Assembly (NCBI GenBank): GCA_013299105.1
Contig: JAAFJY010000001.1
Span: 204,978 to 268,977, forward strand
Source: Chitinophagales bacterium
GTDB lineage: Bacteria; Bacteroidota; Bacteroidia; Chitinophagales; Saprospiraceae
Reading direction: 5' to 3'
Length of the DNA stretch: 64,000 nt
Numbering within the stretch: the stretch's first letter is position 1; each line of letters starts with the position of its first letter. Of the stretch, positions 34,657-42,830 are shown piece by piece. The position numbers were made by a program, and so were the translations under genes. The notes beneath the pieces are model-generated. The model was not told the DNA's origin. It made no database searches and saw only the letters and a list, made by a program, of their open reading frames with translations.

Positions 34657-35328
34657 TCACCCCTTCACCACCTGCACCAATAAATTCTGACAGATTTTCT
34701 TCGATAAAGTAGTCTCCTGCCCACTTTGCAAGCGGATATGCATGGATTCATCGTAGTCAAAAAGCCCCAAAACCTCCAAGCGGGCACCAAGGCTAAGGCT
34801 TTGCTGGTCGAGGTATTGCAAAAAAGCGGGGGAATGGTCTTGCACCCCCACCACCACCAGTTTTTCGCCGACCTGGCTTTCGGCCAAGGGGGCCTGCTTG
34901 CGAAACAAGAAATTGCCCTCTGCATCGGGAATGGGGTCGCCGTGGGGATCGAAACGAGGATGCCCAAGGTAAGAATCTAGTCGAGCCACCAGTTCTTCCG
35001 ACTTGATGTGTTCCAGTTGTTCGGCAATGTCATGCACTTCGTCCCAAGAAAAGCCCAGTTTTTCTACCAGAAAAACCTCCCACAAGCGGTGTTTGCGCAC
35101 CAATAGGGTAGCAACGCTGCGACCTTGAGGGGTGAGCGACACCCCCCGGCGGTTTTCGTGCAGTACCAGTCCCTTGCTTTTCAGGCGCAGGATCATGTCT
35201 GTTACCGAAGCAGCACTGGTTTGCATGTGCGCAGCAATGGCATTTGTACTGGCCCGCTCTTCATCTTGTCCGGTGATCTGGTAAATCGCCTTCAAGTAAT
35301 TTTCTTCGGTTTGGGAGATATTTTCCAT
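34657..35328 (-). CDS. DtxR/MntR-family metal-dependent repressor
   Basis: A 223-residue transcription regulator. Residues 5-70 form a winged helix ('EENYLKAIYQITGQDEERASTNAIAAHMQTSAASVTDMILRLKSKGL'), residues 75-140 the metal-sensing and dimerisation domain with 'HRLWEVFLVEKLGFSWDEVHDIAEQLEHI' and 'LGHPRFDPHGDPIP', and the last 70 residues an SH3/FeoA-like domain. These repressors block iron or manganese uptake genes when metal is bound. No metal transporter is beside it, so its targets lie elsewhere. Confidence 0.92.
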   Translation of the reverse strand: MENISQTEENYLKAIYQITGQDEERASTNAIAAHMQTSAASVTDMILRLKSKGLVLHENRRGVSLTPQGRSVATLLVRKHRLWEVFLVEKLGFSWDEVHDIAEQLEHIKSEELVARLDSYLGHPRFDPHGDPIPDAEGNFLFRKQAPLAESQVGEKLVVVGVQDHSPAFLQYLDQQSLSLGARLEVLGLFDYDESMHIRLQSGQETTLSKKICQNLLVQVVKG

Positions 35329-35375
35329 GCTGTAGTGGGGAGAAAGTTCAAATGATTGTCTATCTCCAGCACAAA

Positions 35376-36068
35376 TTAAAGGAAATTCAGTCGATTCATC
35401 AAACCTGGGCGGTGGGCCCGGCTGATTGGGATCACCGCATCGCTGATCACTAGTGTGTTTTCCTCGATGTCTTTAATCTGGTCAATATTGATGATGAAGG
35501 TGCGGTGAACTTTCACAAAACGAGGATCCTGCAATTTGGCATCAATACTTTTCAAAGTACTGTATATAATGTAGTTGGCACTTTTGGCACGGATGCGCAC
35601 ATAGTCGCCAATGTTTTCGAAATACAAAATGTCATCATAACTGATGCGAACGTAGCGGCCATCGTGTTTGACATATATGTCTTTGGTTTGAGACTTATAG
35701 GCTTGAATTGCTTTTTCGGCTTCCTGTACTTTTTCGATGGCGAGTTGGAAACGGGGCAGAACTACTGGTTTTTTCAAATAGTCGATCACCTGGTGTTCAA
35801 ATGCCTCAAAGGCGTATTCTATCCTTGATGAAGTGATTACCACATAAGGCGAAGTAGTCAATTGGCCCAAAAACTCAATCCCAGTCATTTCTGGCATTTC
35901 AATATCCAGAAAAATCAAATCGATGGGTTCTTCTTCCAAGTAGGCAAGGGCTTCTATCGCTGAATCACATAACTTTACCACTTGCAGGTCTTCTATTTTG
36001 CTGCATAGATTTTGCATGGCCGTGCGGGCCATCACATCATCGTCTACAATCAAACAACGCAGGCTCAT
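35376..36068 (-). CDS. LytTR-family response regulator
   Basis: A 230-residue two-domain regulator starting at the ATG at 36068. The receiver domain (1-120) has the acidic pocket 'LIVDDD', the phospho-acceptor D55 in 'IFLDIEMPE' and the conserved Lys in 'IDYLKKPV'. The C-terminal LytTR DNA-binding domain (about 130-230) includes 'DILYFENIGDYVRI' and 'FVKVHRTFIINIDQI'. No histidine kinase adjoins it. The nearest kinase-like gene (29769-31832) lacks its phospho-acceptor His, so the partner is unknown. The frame upstream to 36131 is not included because the LytTR family begins at this ATG. Confidence 0.93.
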   Translation of the reverse strand: MSLRCLIVDDDVMARTAMQNLCSKIEDLQVVKLCDSAIEALAYLEEEPIDLIFLDIEMPEMTGIEFLGQLTTSPYVVITSSRIEYAFEAFEHQVIDYLKKPVVLPRFQLAIEKVQEAEKAIQAYKSQTKDIYVKHDGRYVRISYDDILYFENIGDYVRIRAKSANYIIYSTLKSIDAKLQDPRFVKVHRTFIINIDQIKDIEENTLVISDAVIPISRAHRPGLMNRLNFL

Positions 36069-36242
36069 TGATGGGATGTTGGGCGAGTGACAGAATAGGG
36101 TAATGTTGAAGTAAAGTCTAAACTTTTGCAACTTATTTGCCTTCGAGGATCATCACTTGAAGGCAAATCAAAGGTAAGCCAAGAATGGAGAAATAATTGA
36201 GGATAGGGAGAAAACCAAGGAATTTGTCGAAGAAGTAAGTAC

Positions 36243-36293
36243 AAAAAAAAGTTGCCCGCCTTTGCGCCGTTTCACCGGCCGAAAGTGGGCAAC
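36243..36293 (-). terminator. Rho-independent terminator, minus strand
   Basis: GTTGCCC (36251) pairs with GGGCAAC (36287-36293), with further pairing inside. On the minus strand it runs into eight T residues (AAAAAAAA at 36243-36250 on the plus strand). No minus-strand gene ends nearby apart from the intron remnant. Confidence 0.65.
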
Positions 36294-36630
36294 CAAACTT
36301 CCTATTCCCAAAACCCTTGACAGAACGCTTTTGGCGTTCGTTGCCAAGAATATTTTATAGTTGAAGCAACTGTTGTTGCATTGACTATGCTTATTGTAAA
36401 ATCGAACTGCATCAAAGCCTTTCGCTAACACAAATATAGCGCCTCGAAACATGAGTTGGGTGGGATTTTCTGTTTTTGGGCATGAAAGCCCTGATTTTGG
36501 TAAAAAAGCAGGGTTTTTTGGAACACTTCCTTTAAGCACCAGTTTTTACGGCGTTCTACTGGCTTTAATGTAGCGCAAAATTTTTGATTTGTTTGAACGA
36601 ATTTTGAAAAAATTGGTAGAAACTTAGCTT

Positions 36631-36690
36631 AAGGAGCGTAAAATAATAAGGCAACCGAGTTTGGGTTCAGTGAAAAAAGAACTAAAAATT
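36631..36690 (+). repeat. Dispersed palindromic element, truncated copy E
   Basis: Only the left half is recognisable: GGAGCGTAAAATAATAAGGC, then AACCGAGTTTGGGTTCAGTG and AAAAAAGA. The central hairpin and right arm are missing. Confidence 0.6.
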
Positions 36691-36805
36691 TAGCCTCGCG
36701 CTTTCGACACAAAAAAGCAGGCCATTTTGGGTCTATCAAGCCATTTTTTGGGAGTCGATGCCCAGCATCGGCGCAAAAGAATGGCGAAGAAGGGGCAGAA
36801 AGTGA

Positions 36806-36868
36806 CCTTTTTTGGCCGAAATGCGAGCAGGAAAAGCTTTTACAAAAATCGGCTTAATCGGTTAGCAA
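36806..36868 (+). repeat. Short dispersed repeat (GGCCGAAATG type)
   Basis: TTTTTTGGCCGAAATGCGAG, then CAGGAAAAGCTTTTAC, matches 1138-1192. Confidence 0.55.
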
Positions 36869-36945
36869 CGGTTCAAAAATAAACCTTTCCAATTTTTCAA
36901 TTGCTAGTGGAACGCGAACGAAATAATAGCCCATTATCAACGCGA

Positions 36946-37055
36946 TTTTTTTGTCTAAATCAGAATTTGCAGGATTCCAGAATTACTTACGTGGTGTTGA
37001 CCAAAACCAGAATTTGAAAGAATTAGAGAATTGTCACGCTTCGCGTGAGAGCGCG
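36946..37055 (+). repeat. Dispersed repeat (GTCTAAATCAGAATT type)
   Basis: TTTGTCTAAATCAGAATTTG...CCAGAATTACTTACGTGGTG...AATTAGAGAATTG. It ends at a small CACGCTTCGCGTG hairpin. Confidence 0.65.
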
Positions 37056-37167
37056 ATACACACCGTCTAAGCCCAGATAATGGAGGCACGACGGGTAGAA
37101 TTTTCACCAAGAATATAGACATTTATTTGTCGGGTAGGTAGGCCCCTTACGGTGCTTTCCCCCCAAA

Positions 37168-37201
37168 GAACTGTACGTGAAACTTTCGCTTCATACAGCT
37201 C
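37168..37201 (-). ncRNA. Group II intron domain V
   Basis: On the minus strand this is exactly 34 nt, starting GAGCTGTATGAAGCGAAAGT and ending CACGTACAGTTC, with the AGC triad and a perfect-looking stem. It is followed by a domain VI-like segment and CCTACCCGAC. Confidence 0.85.
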
Positions 37202-37230
37202 AAAAGTTCAGCACCTCGCTCCGATTGCAG

Positions 37231-38048
37231 TTAGGAGGACACGGCAGCGTTCTTAGTGAACGAGAACCCGTTTAGAGGAACACTGGGATGAAGCATGACT
37301 AAGTTATCCACGGTATCTTTTCCGCCATGAATGCGTTGGGTAATGTGGTGAAAGTGCCAGCCTGATTTGAGGTCGATCAGTCCATTACAATACGGACAGC
37401 GTAACTGTTGTCGGTTGAAGATATAGCGTAACTGTTGTCGGCCATGCCATTTAGCCATCATTTTTCGCTGCACTCTTAACTCGAAGTAAGGTTCGTCGCT
37501 CGGTTCATAAATATTAGCCTTGCTGTCGATCTTGGTGTGTCTTTGGATGGGGATTGAAGCCACGTGAAAAAGTGTAACTTGATGTTGCGTTTCTTCGTCA
37601 GTACCAAAAAACAGCCAATCTCTGCCCTCAATTCGAGTAAAATAGCGATTTTTAATCCACATGACATTCTTTTTTCCAGAGTGCCTGCGTTATATAGATC
37701 CGACGTACTGCTTTGGCTTAGTAGCCTTTTAAGCGTAGTTGATGGACCGCTCTTTGCTTGGCAGGAGCCGTTGGCCAAGTTTGGCCGTCGATCCCTGCGG
37801 TGTGTTTTCCTTGGTTCTCGGTCACTCGTCTTACCGCCAGTAGCTTTGCTGGCTGTCACTGCCTTTGCGATACGGATTTGAAGGGATTTTACAGTATGGT
37901 TGACCACACCCCAGTCGATGTAGTGCCACCACAGGTTGTCTGCACCAGCCGCATTAATGCCTTTGAGCAAGTATTGATCAGGTATGCTTTGGACACTATC
38001 CATGTGCTTGCTGGTTTTGCTAAAATCTGCTGTCTTCTCCTCTCGCAC
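37231..38048 (-). pseudogene. Group II intron reverse transcriptase/maturase remnant
   Basis: Three pieces in different frames. First, 'WHYIDWGVVNHTVKSLQIR' then IAKAV (about 37860-37940), the start of the RT-0 region. Second, after a frameshift and small loss, 'AKLLAVRRVTENQGKHTAGI' then DGQTW...AVHQLRLKGY, an in-frame stop, and AKAVRRIYI (about 37700-37845). Third, a jump of some 300 codons to the C-terminal 'ASIPIQRHTKI...YFE' and the HNH endonuclease 'LRCPYCNGLIDL...WHFHHITQRIHGGKDTVDNL', with its last Cys-His segment damaged. RT domains 1-7 and most of the X domain are missing, so no active protein is possible. Confidence 0.85.
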
Positions 38049-38137
38049 TGTACGTTTAACGGAAGTGGGCAGCCTTTCGACTCATCATCATCTACACAGT
38101 TCATCAAGTAACTTCATGTCACACTGTTCCTGATCCA

Positions 38138-38301
38138 CTAGTGGTCCAAATTGTAAATCCGCCCCAAGTTCCACGGGCTCTTTGTCTGCGTAGCTGCGTT
38201 GTTCGTCGGTCAAATAGTCCACTATTTTCCCTCCTCTCACCTTGCTATGAAGCCAAATAGCCAACCGGAACCTAGGGGTTATTTGTAATTCGTACCACTA
38301 G
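38138..38301. mobile_element. MITE-like element with 36-bp terminal inverted repeats
   Basis: CTAGTGGTCCAAATTGTAAA...AAGTTCC at 38138 is mirrored by GGAACCTAGGGGTTATTTGT...ACCACTAG ending at 38301. The 164-base unit carries no coding sequence and lies 14 bases from the intron's 5' end. A single related end occurs at 40758-40795, across the trehalose gene. Confidence 0.6.
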
Positions 38302-38309
38302 TCACGTTC

Positions 38310-40490
38310 TCAGCTTGCCATATCACCTAGTAAAGCCCTTACCTCCTGCACCCCAGGCAGATGATACTGGGCGATGCTCTGTTCAGTGCCTACTTTCACC
38401 GCGAATGCATTTTTACGGGGCAAAACCCGGAAAATATCCTCATCGGTTTGATCGTCACCGATGGCCATGATGAAATCCCAAGGGCCTTCGTTGATCCAGC
38501 TGAGGCTGGCTTTGCCTTTGCTTACGCTGGCGTGTTTGATTTCCACAACCTTGTTGCCCTCCAACACTTGCAAGTCGTGGTTGGCGGTCAGGTACAAAAG
38601 GCCGTCGCGAATTTCTCTCACGCGCTTTTCTCCCAGATCTCGGTCGATGCGGCGGTAATGCCAGGCCAACGAATAATCTTTTTCTTCTACAAATGTGCCA
38701 GGGGTACGGTCCACGAGGTCATCCAAGACAGTTCGTACATCAGCTTTCCAATCGCTTGAAAGACCGGGATTGATCTTCCACTTGCCGCCCCGGCGAATCC
38801 AGACTCCGTGCTCGGCAGCCATGTCCAACCCAAGTGGCCCCAGCCATTGTTGGAGGGTCTGGTGATCGCGACCACTGTTGATGATCAACTTGGTATTGCT
38901 CATTTGGCGCAAGGCGCGCAATAAGCGCAGCAAGCCCTCGTCGGGCGACACCGCTTGTGGATCGGGGTGAAAAGACATCAAAGTACCATCATAATCCAGG
39001 ATGATTAAACGGTTTTCTGCTCGGCGGAAAGCGCTCAGGAGGTTTTCGCGGTGCAAACCTTTTAGCAGCACCGTACTTTCATAGTTCTGCTGTTGTTTGA
39101 TGAGTTTTTCTTGCCCCTGGATAAAACTTGTAGCCCAGCGGCGCACATTGTAATCTTTTAGGTGTTTTTGCATGCTCTCCAGGCGCCAACTTTGTTCTGT
39201 TTCGCTCATTTCTAAGGCTTGGCGAATGGCTTTGGCCATCATCGGCAAATCGTGCGGATTGACCAACAGGGCTGCACTCAACTCATTGGCTGCTCCCGCC
39301 ATTTCACTGAGTACCAATACCCCTTTTTTGTCCTGTTCTTTGGCAGCGATGAACTCCTTAGCTACCAAATTCATGCCATCGCGCAAGGGGGTGATCAGGG
39401 CAATGTCAGCGACCCGGTACAAGGCACTCAATTCGTTGAAATTCAATGAGCGATACAGATATTGAATCGGCATCCAGTCAAAGGAGCCATACGTGCTGTT
39501 GATTTCCGTAACCAAGATTTCCACCTGCTGCTTAAGCTCCTGGTAGTTATCGACACTAGCCCGTGAAGGCACCGCGATCATGAGCAAAGACACCTGTCCT
39601 CGGTACTGCTGGTTTTCGGCTATAAAACGGCCAAAAGCCTGGATGCGTTGGGGGATGCCCTTGGTGTAATCGAGGCGATCTATGGAAATGATCAAGCGCC
39701 GAGTGGAGGCCAATTGCTGGATTTTGGCTGCGTCGTCATCCTGTTCGTAATTGGTTTGGGGGAAAGCGTATTTTTCATAGTCGATGCCCATTGGAAACAC
39801 ATCGACGTTGATCAGGCGGTTGCTGATGCGCAGCTTACCAAAATTGTGCTCATGTCCGGCGATGCGGTAAACTGCGCTCAAGAAATGGCGCATGTAGTCG
39901 AAGGTATGAAACCCGATCTGATCCGCCCCAAGGATACCCTGCAATAGCTCCTCGCGCCAGGGCAACACACGGAAAATCTCATAAGAAGGAAAAGGTATGT
40001 GTAGAAAAAAGCCAATGGATGTTTGCGGCATAGCTCGCCGAATCAAAGCAGGCAAGAGCATCAGCTGGTAGTCGTGTACCCAAACCAGGTCATCGGGCTC
40101 CAGGATTTCCAAAATAGCCCGGGCAAATTTTTGATTGACCGTTTGGTAGGCTTCCCAATACTCGTCGCGATAAGTAGTGTATTGGGTAAAGTAGTGAAAA
40201 TGCGGCCAAATGGTTTTGTTGCTGAAACCGTCGTAGTAAAGTTCAATTTCTTTTTGGGTCAAAAAAACGGGTACCAAGTGGTCTTTTTTGAGTTCTTCGG
40301 TCAATACCGCCTGTTCTTTGGCTGATTCTACCTCATATCCAGGCCAACCTACCCAAGTGCGTGGCAATTCATCCCCCAAAGAACTAAGCCCTGTAGCGAG
40401 CCCCCCAGAACTAGGCTGGTACAGCAATTGGCCGTTGCTTTTCTGAACGGTGATGGGCAAACGATTGGAAACAATGAGTAGTCGTCGCAT
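38310..40490 (-). CDS. Bifunctional trehalose-6-phosphate synthase/phosphatase
   Basis: A 726-residue OtsA-OtsB fusion that makes trehalose in two steps from UDP-glucose and glucose-6-phosphate. The GT20 synthase half (1-470) has 'SNRLPITV', 'GGLATGL', 'WVHDYQLMLLPALIRR', 'GIDYEKYA' and 'PLRDGMNLVAKEF'. The C-terminal HAD phosphatase half has 'LIILDYDGTL' near residue 497 and the late 'MAIGDDQTDEDIF'. Domain order and length match the fused enzymes common in Bacteroidota. Trehalose protects against drying and osmotic stress. The gene is alone and flanked on both sides by related repeat ends (38265-38301 and 40758-40795, inverted to each other). Confidence 0.95.
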   Translation of the reverse strand: MRRLLIVSNRLPITVQKSNGQLLYQPSSGGLATGLSSLGDELPRTWVGWPGYEVESAKEQAVLTEELKKDHLVPVFLTQKEIELYYDGFSNKTIWPHFHYFTQYTTYRDEYWEAYQTVNQKFARAILEILEPDDLVWVHDYQLMLLPALIRRAMPQTSIGFFLHIPFPSYEIFRVLPWREELLQGILGADQIGFHTFDYMRHFLSAVYRIAGHEHNFGKLRISNRLINVDVFPMGIDYEKYAFPQTNYEQDDDAAKIQQLASTRRLIISIDRLDYTKGIPQRIQAFGRFIAENQQYRGQVSLLMIAVPSRASVDNYQELKQQVEILVTEINSTYGSFDWMPIQYLYRSLNFNELSALYRVADIALITPLRDGMNLVAKEFIAAKEQDKKGVLVLSEMAGAANELSAALLVNPHDLPMMAKAIRQALEMSETEQSWRLESMQKHLKDYNVRRWATSFIQGQEKLIKQQQNYESTVLLKGLHRENLLSAFRRAENRLIILDYDGTLMSFHPDPQAVSPDEGLLRLLRALRQMSNTKLIINSGRDHQTLQQWLGPLGLDMAAEHGVWIRRGGKWKINPGLSSDWKADVRTVLDDLVDRTPGTFVEEKDYSLAWHYRRIDRDLGEKRVREIRDGLLYLTANHDLQVLEGNKVVEIKHASVSKGKASLSWINEGPWDFIMAIGDDQTDEDIFRVLPRKNAFAVKVGTEQSIAQYHLPGVQEVRALLGDMAS

Positions 40491-40569
40491 TTGGTTTGGG
40501 ATGGATCTGGTTGCAAAATTGAGGTAAAACTTAGATTACTTGCTTGTTTTATGAGGAAAATAATTAGGG

Positions 40570-40760
40570 ACTTAGAGCATGTTTAAATTTTGGAAGCTTA
40601 GTCCAAAAACGAGTCACTTTTTGACAACCCCTTTTTAGAGCGGTAGCTGGAAAATTGGAATTATGCAGCGCATATTGTGCATTTTCCTAATGACCACATT
40701 TAGAACGGTTAGGCGAAATCAGGTCGTTTTATGGCCAACAAAAAAATTAAACATGTGCTT
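40570..40760. repeat. Large imperfect palindrome upstream of the trehalose gene
   Basis: The outer arms are GCATGTTTAAATTTT near 40577 and AATTAAACATGTGC near 40747. The centre pairs GGAAAATTGG...ATGCA with TGCATTTTCC (about 40651-40690). The spacer 40491-41130 otherwise holds the repeat end at 40758 and palindromic element F, and no gene. Confidence 0.55.
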
Positions 40761-40795
40761 AGTGGTCCGAATTACAAATAACCCCTAAGTTCCGG
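40758..40795 (+). repeat. Single end related to the MITE-like inverted repeat
   Basis: AGTGGTCCGAATTACAAATA followed by ACCCCTAAGTTCCGG matches the reverse complement of 38265-38301 at nearly every position. Confidence 0.7.
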
Positions 40796-40937
40796 AAGTT
40801 GATCAGTTGTCAGGCTAAAGCCAGGGCGACACTCGCAATCTCCTACCAGAGAATTTGGCTTGCCGGACCAAATTTTCCTACTTTTTGGAATCAAGTCCGT
40901 TGGGCTAAGTTTTTACCTATTTTTTATCTCATCCTTT

Positions 40938-41068
40938 GGGGAGCCCAAAAAATAAGGTAAATGGGTTTGGGTTTAGTGAAATAAGTTAAACAACAGATTG
41001 AAAGAAAGTTGTATTTTTTTACTAAACCTCAAAAGCAGGTTCGTTTACTTTATTTTAGCTCAACTATT
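40938..41068 (+). repeat. Dispersed palindromic element, copy F
   Basis: Full copy with TAAA-type arms on both sides (AAGGTAAATGGGTTTGGG and, from the other end, AAAGTAAACGAACC). The left end is slightly changed (GGGGAGCCCAAAAAATAAGG). Confidence 0.82.
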
Positions 41069-41130
41069 TATACAAAGATTTGCGTTTCAAGTGCCTTTGA
41101 AATTCTCAATGTACTTTGAGACCGCCCCTA

Positions 41131-41547
41131 TCACGGATGCGCGGCGACCCATATTTCTCCATCCGCAAAAACCTCTTTTTTCCAAATTGGAACAGTTTCC
41201 TTCAAAGTATCAATGCAGTATTGACAGGCCTCAAATGCGGCTGCGCGATGCGGCGTGGATACGGCTATGATCACTGCAATATCGCCAATTTCAAGGATCC
41301 CCACGCGGTGATAGATGACCACATGGTGTGCCTGCCAGCGTTTTTCAGCCTCCTCGGCAATTTTGCGCATTTCGGACAGGGCCATCGGTGCATAGGCCTC
41401 AAACTCCAGGCGAATCACCGCCTTGCCTTTGGTCTGGTCGCGAACCGTGCCAATGAACACCGTGCTACCACCTGCGCCAGGGTGTGCAGCGAGGTCGATA
41501 CAAGTTTGCGGATGCAAGGTTTGTTCGGTGAGGTGGAGGTGGATCAT
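41131..41547 (-). CDS. moaE: Molybdopterin synthase catalytic subunit MoaE
   Basis: A 138-residue MoaE with the family core 'HPGAGGSTVFIGTVRDQTKGKAVIRLEFEAYAPMALSEM', 'IYHRVGILEIGDIAVIIAVSTPHR', and 'FEACQYCIDTLKETVPIWKKEVFADGEIW', which contains the substrate-binding lysines. It moves sulfur from MoaD to precursor Z (cPMP) to form molybdopterin. The start is set at the ATG at 41547: the longer frame to 41817 has no family resemblance and runs through short repeats. No moaD is adjacent. Confidence 0.95.
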   Translation of the reverse strand: MIHLHLTEQTLHPQTCIDLAAHPGAGGSTVFIGTVRDQTKGKAVIRLEFEAYAPMALSEMRKIAEEAEKRWQAHHVVIYHRVGILEIGDIAVIIAVSTPHRAAAFEACQYCIDTLKETVPIWKKEVFADGEIWVAAHP

Positions 41548-41869
41548 TGGGTATGCGATGTCAATGAGAGTGCTAAGATAACGCAAGTTCTCGATTGGTC
41601 TAGCTGTTCCTTTGACATACAATAGACGATAGACAACATACGATATATGATTTGTAGGCTCGCAGGGAGGAATTGAGTTTTCTGAAGTACTCGTTCCCCT
41701 GCTTGGCTTTAGACTATTTTTGAAGTCCAAGCTTAAAGCCGAAAGCCCTGAAAGTGCGAAATCTGTCAGCGATGGGTGAAGCCCATCGAAATGGTCAACG
41801 TTATATTGGAAATTCATGTTCCAAAACCCCGACCGCGAACCGTTTCAAACCTTGGCGTAAGCGGGTCCG
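41548..41869. other. Intergenic region with two short repeats
   Basis: Holds a GACATACAATAGACGATAGA-type string ending in GTAGGCTCGCAGGGAGG (41612-41672, similar to 34153-34205) and a single copy (about 41735-41800) of the GCCCTGAAAG...CAGCGATGGG...CCCATCG hairpin motif that is tandemly repeated at 43184-43306. No gene is seen. Confidence 0.6.
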
Positions 41870-42613
41870 TTACCGCCTATAAATCCGTGGCTTCGCCAGC
41901 CCCATGCGCGCCAAAAAATGCCCCATTGATACCCGCAGTACCCCGAAACCGTACTTCATGCTGCGGCGAAAATTGATCGAAGAAGCCTCCTCAAAATATT
42001 TGGTAGGACAGGTCACTTCGGCAATGTCAAAGCCCGCAAAAACGATTTGCGACAGCATTTCATTGTCAAAAACGAAGTCATCCGAATTCGCATTGAAGTT
42101 GATGCCCTCCAGTACTTGCCGGCTGAAGGCGCGGTAGCCCGTGTGGTATTCCGAAAGTTTGTAGTTGATCAACAGGTTTTGGGCAAGGGTCAAAAATCGA
42201 TTGGCGATATACTTGTACATCGGCATGCCGCCCTTCAGCGCACCCATACCCAGGATGCGCGAGCCCAAAACCACCGGATAAAGGTCCTCGCCGATGATGT
42301 TGACCATCGAAGGGATCAGCTTGGGCGTGTATTGGTAATCGGGGTGCAACATGATTACGATGTCGGCCCCCAGGTCCAGGGCTTTGTTGTACAGCGATTT
42401 TTGATTGCCGCCATAACCCTTGTTTTGCTCGTGTTTGATCACATGCTGGATGCCGAGGCTCTTGGCCAGGCCAACGGTATTGTCCTTGCTCGCATCATCA
42501 CACAAAACGACTTCATCCACCAAGTCAAAGGGGATTTCCCGGTAAGTTTTTTCCAGGGTGCGCTCGGCATTGTAGGCGGGCAAAACAACCACTACTTTTT
42601 TTCCTTGGTACAT
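41870..42613 (-). CDS. Family 2 glycosyltransferase
   Basis: A 247-residue GT-A fold enzyme with 'VVVLPAYNAERTLEKTYREIP' at the N-terminus, 'DEVVLCDDASKDNT' for nucleotide-sugar binding, and 'ADIVIMLHPDYQYTPKLIPSM' for the metal-binding Asp. 'LSEYHTGYRAFSRQVLEGI' is typical of the polyprenyl-phosphate mannosyl/glucosyltransferase (DPM1-like) branch. No membrane helices follow, so it is a cytoplasmic, membrane-associated enzyme that charges a lipid carrier or builds surface glycans. Neighbouring genes do not indicate the pathway. Confidence 0.88.
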   Translation of the reverse strand: MYQGKKVVVVLPAYNAERTLEKTYREIPFDLVDEVVLCDDASKDNTVGLAKSLGIQHVIKHEQNKGYGGNQKSLYNKALDLGADIVIMLHPDYQYTPKLIPSMVNIIGEDLYPVVLGSRILGMGALKGGMPMYKYIANRFLTLAQNLLINYKLSEYHTGYRAFSRQVLEGINFNANSDDFVFDNEMLSQIVFAGFDIAEVTCPTKYFEEASSINFRRSMKYGFGVLRVSMGHFLARMGLAKPRIYRR

Positions 42614-42830
42614 GGGTACGGATTAAAGCCGCAAAGGTAGCATTTGTACGGGGAAGGAAGAAAGGTTTTTGAGGGGTGAAATGACAAAAGCTTGCGGTGG
42701 GAAAAGGGCAAGGGGCACTTTTTGCTTGCTGGATTTGTTAAAAACATGGTATCTTTATTCTTCTCTGGTAAAAATACAGCCAAACCTAAACAACCATCCC
42801 ACACCCATCTCCACCCTAAACCAATAAACC

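Larger units (their letters stand above)
36069..37128. other. Long repeat-rich intergenic region
   Basis: No gene is supported; an open frame at 36168-36539 runs antisense through a terminator and repeats. Contents: a minus-strand terminator (36243-36293), a left half of the palindromic element (36631-36690), the GGCCGAAATG repeat (36806-36868) and the GTCTAAATCAGAATT repeat (36946-37055), then the 3' end of a group II intron. Confidence 0.6.
37129..38124 (-). mobile_element. Degenerate group II intron with an internal deletion
   Basis: About 1 kb instead of the usual 1.9-2.5 kb. In intron orientation it begins GTGTGACATG (38124) and ends at CCTACCTACCCGAC (37129), both typical group II ends. 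Domain V is intact at 37168-37201. The reading frame keeps the N-terminal reverse-transcriptase region and the C-terminal HNH endonuclease region but lacks most of the polymerase. The exact ends are estimates. It can no longer make its own maturase. Confidence 0.8.

Noticed and set aside
34398-34712. A 104-codon plus-strand frame
   Set aside because: It spans the nested hairpins and enters the DtxR-family gene antisense.
36168-36539. A 123-codon open frame on the minus strand
   Set aside because: It runs through a rho-independent terminator and AT-rich repeats, starts with no family-like sequence and has no resemblance to a known protein.
37231-38048. Two separate genes (an HNH protein and a 190-residue protein)
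   Set aside because: Both are parts of one group II intron maturase in shifted frames, with intron domain V just downstream.
41548-41817. N-terminal extension of MoaE
   Set aside because: The extra 90 codons overlap short repeats and have no MoaE similarity; the ATG at 41547 gives normal length.
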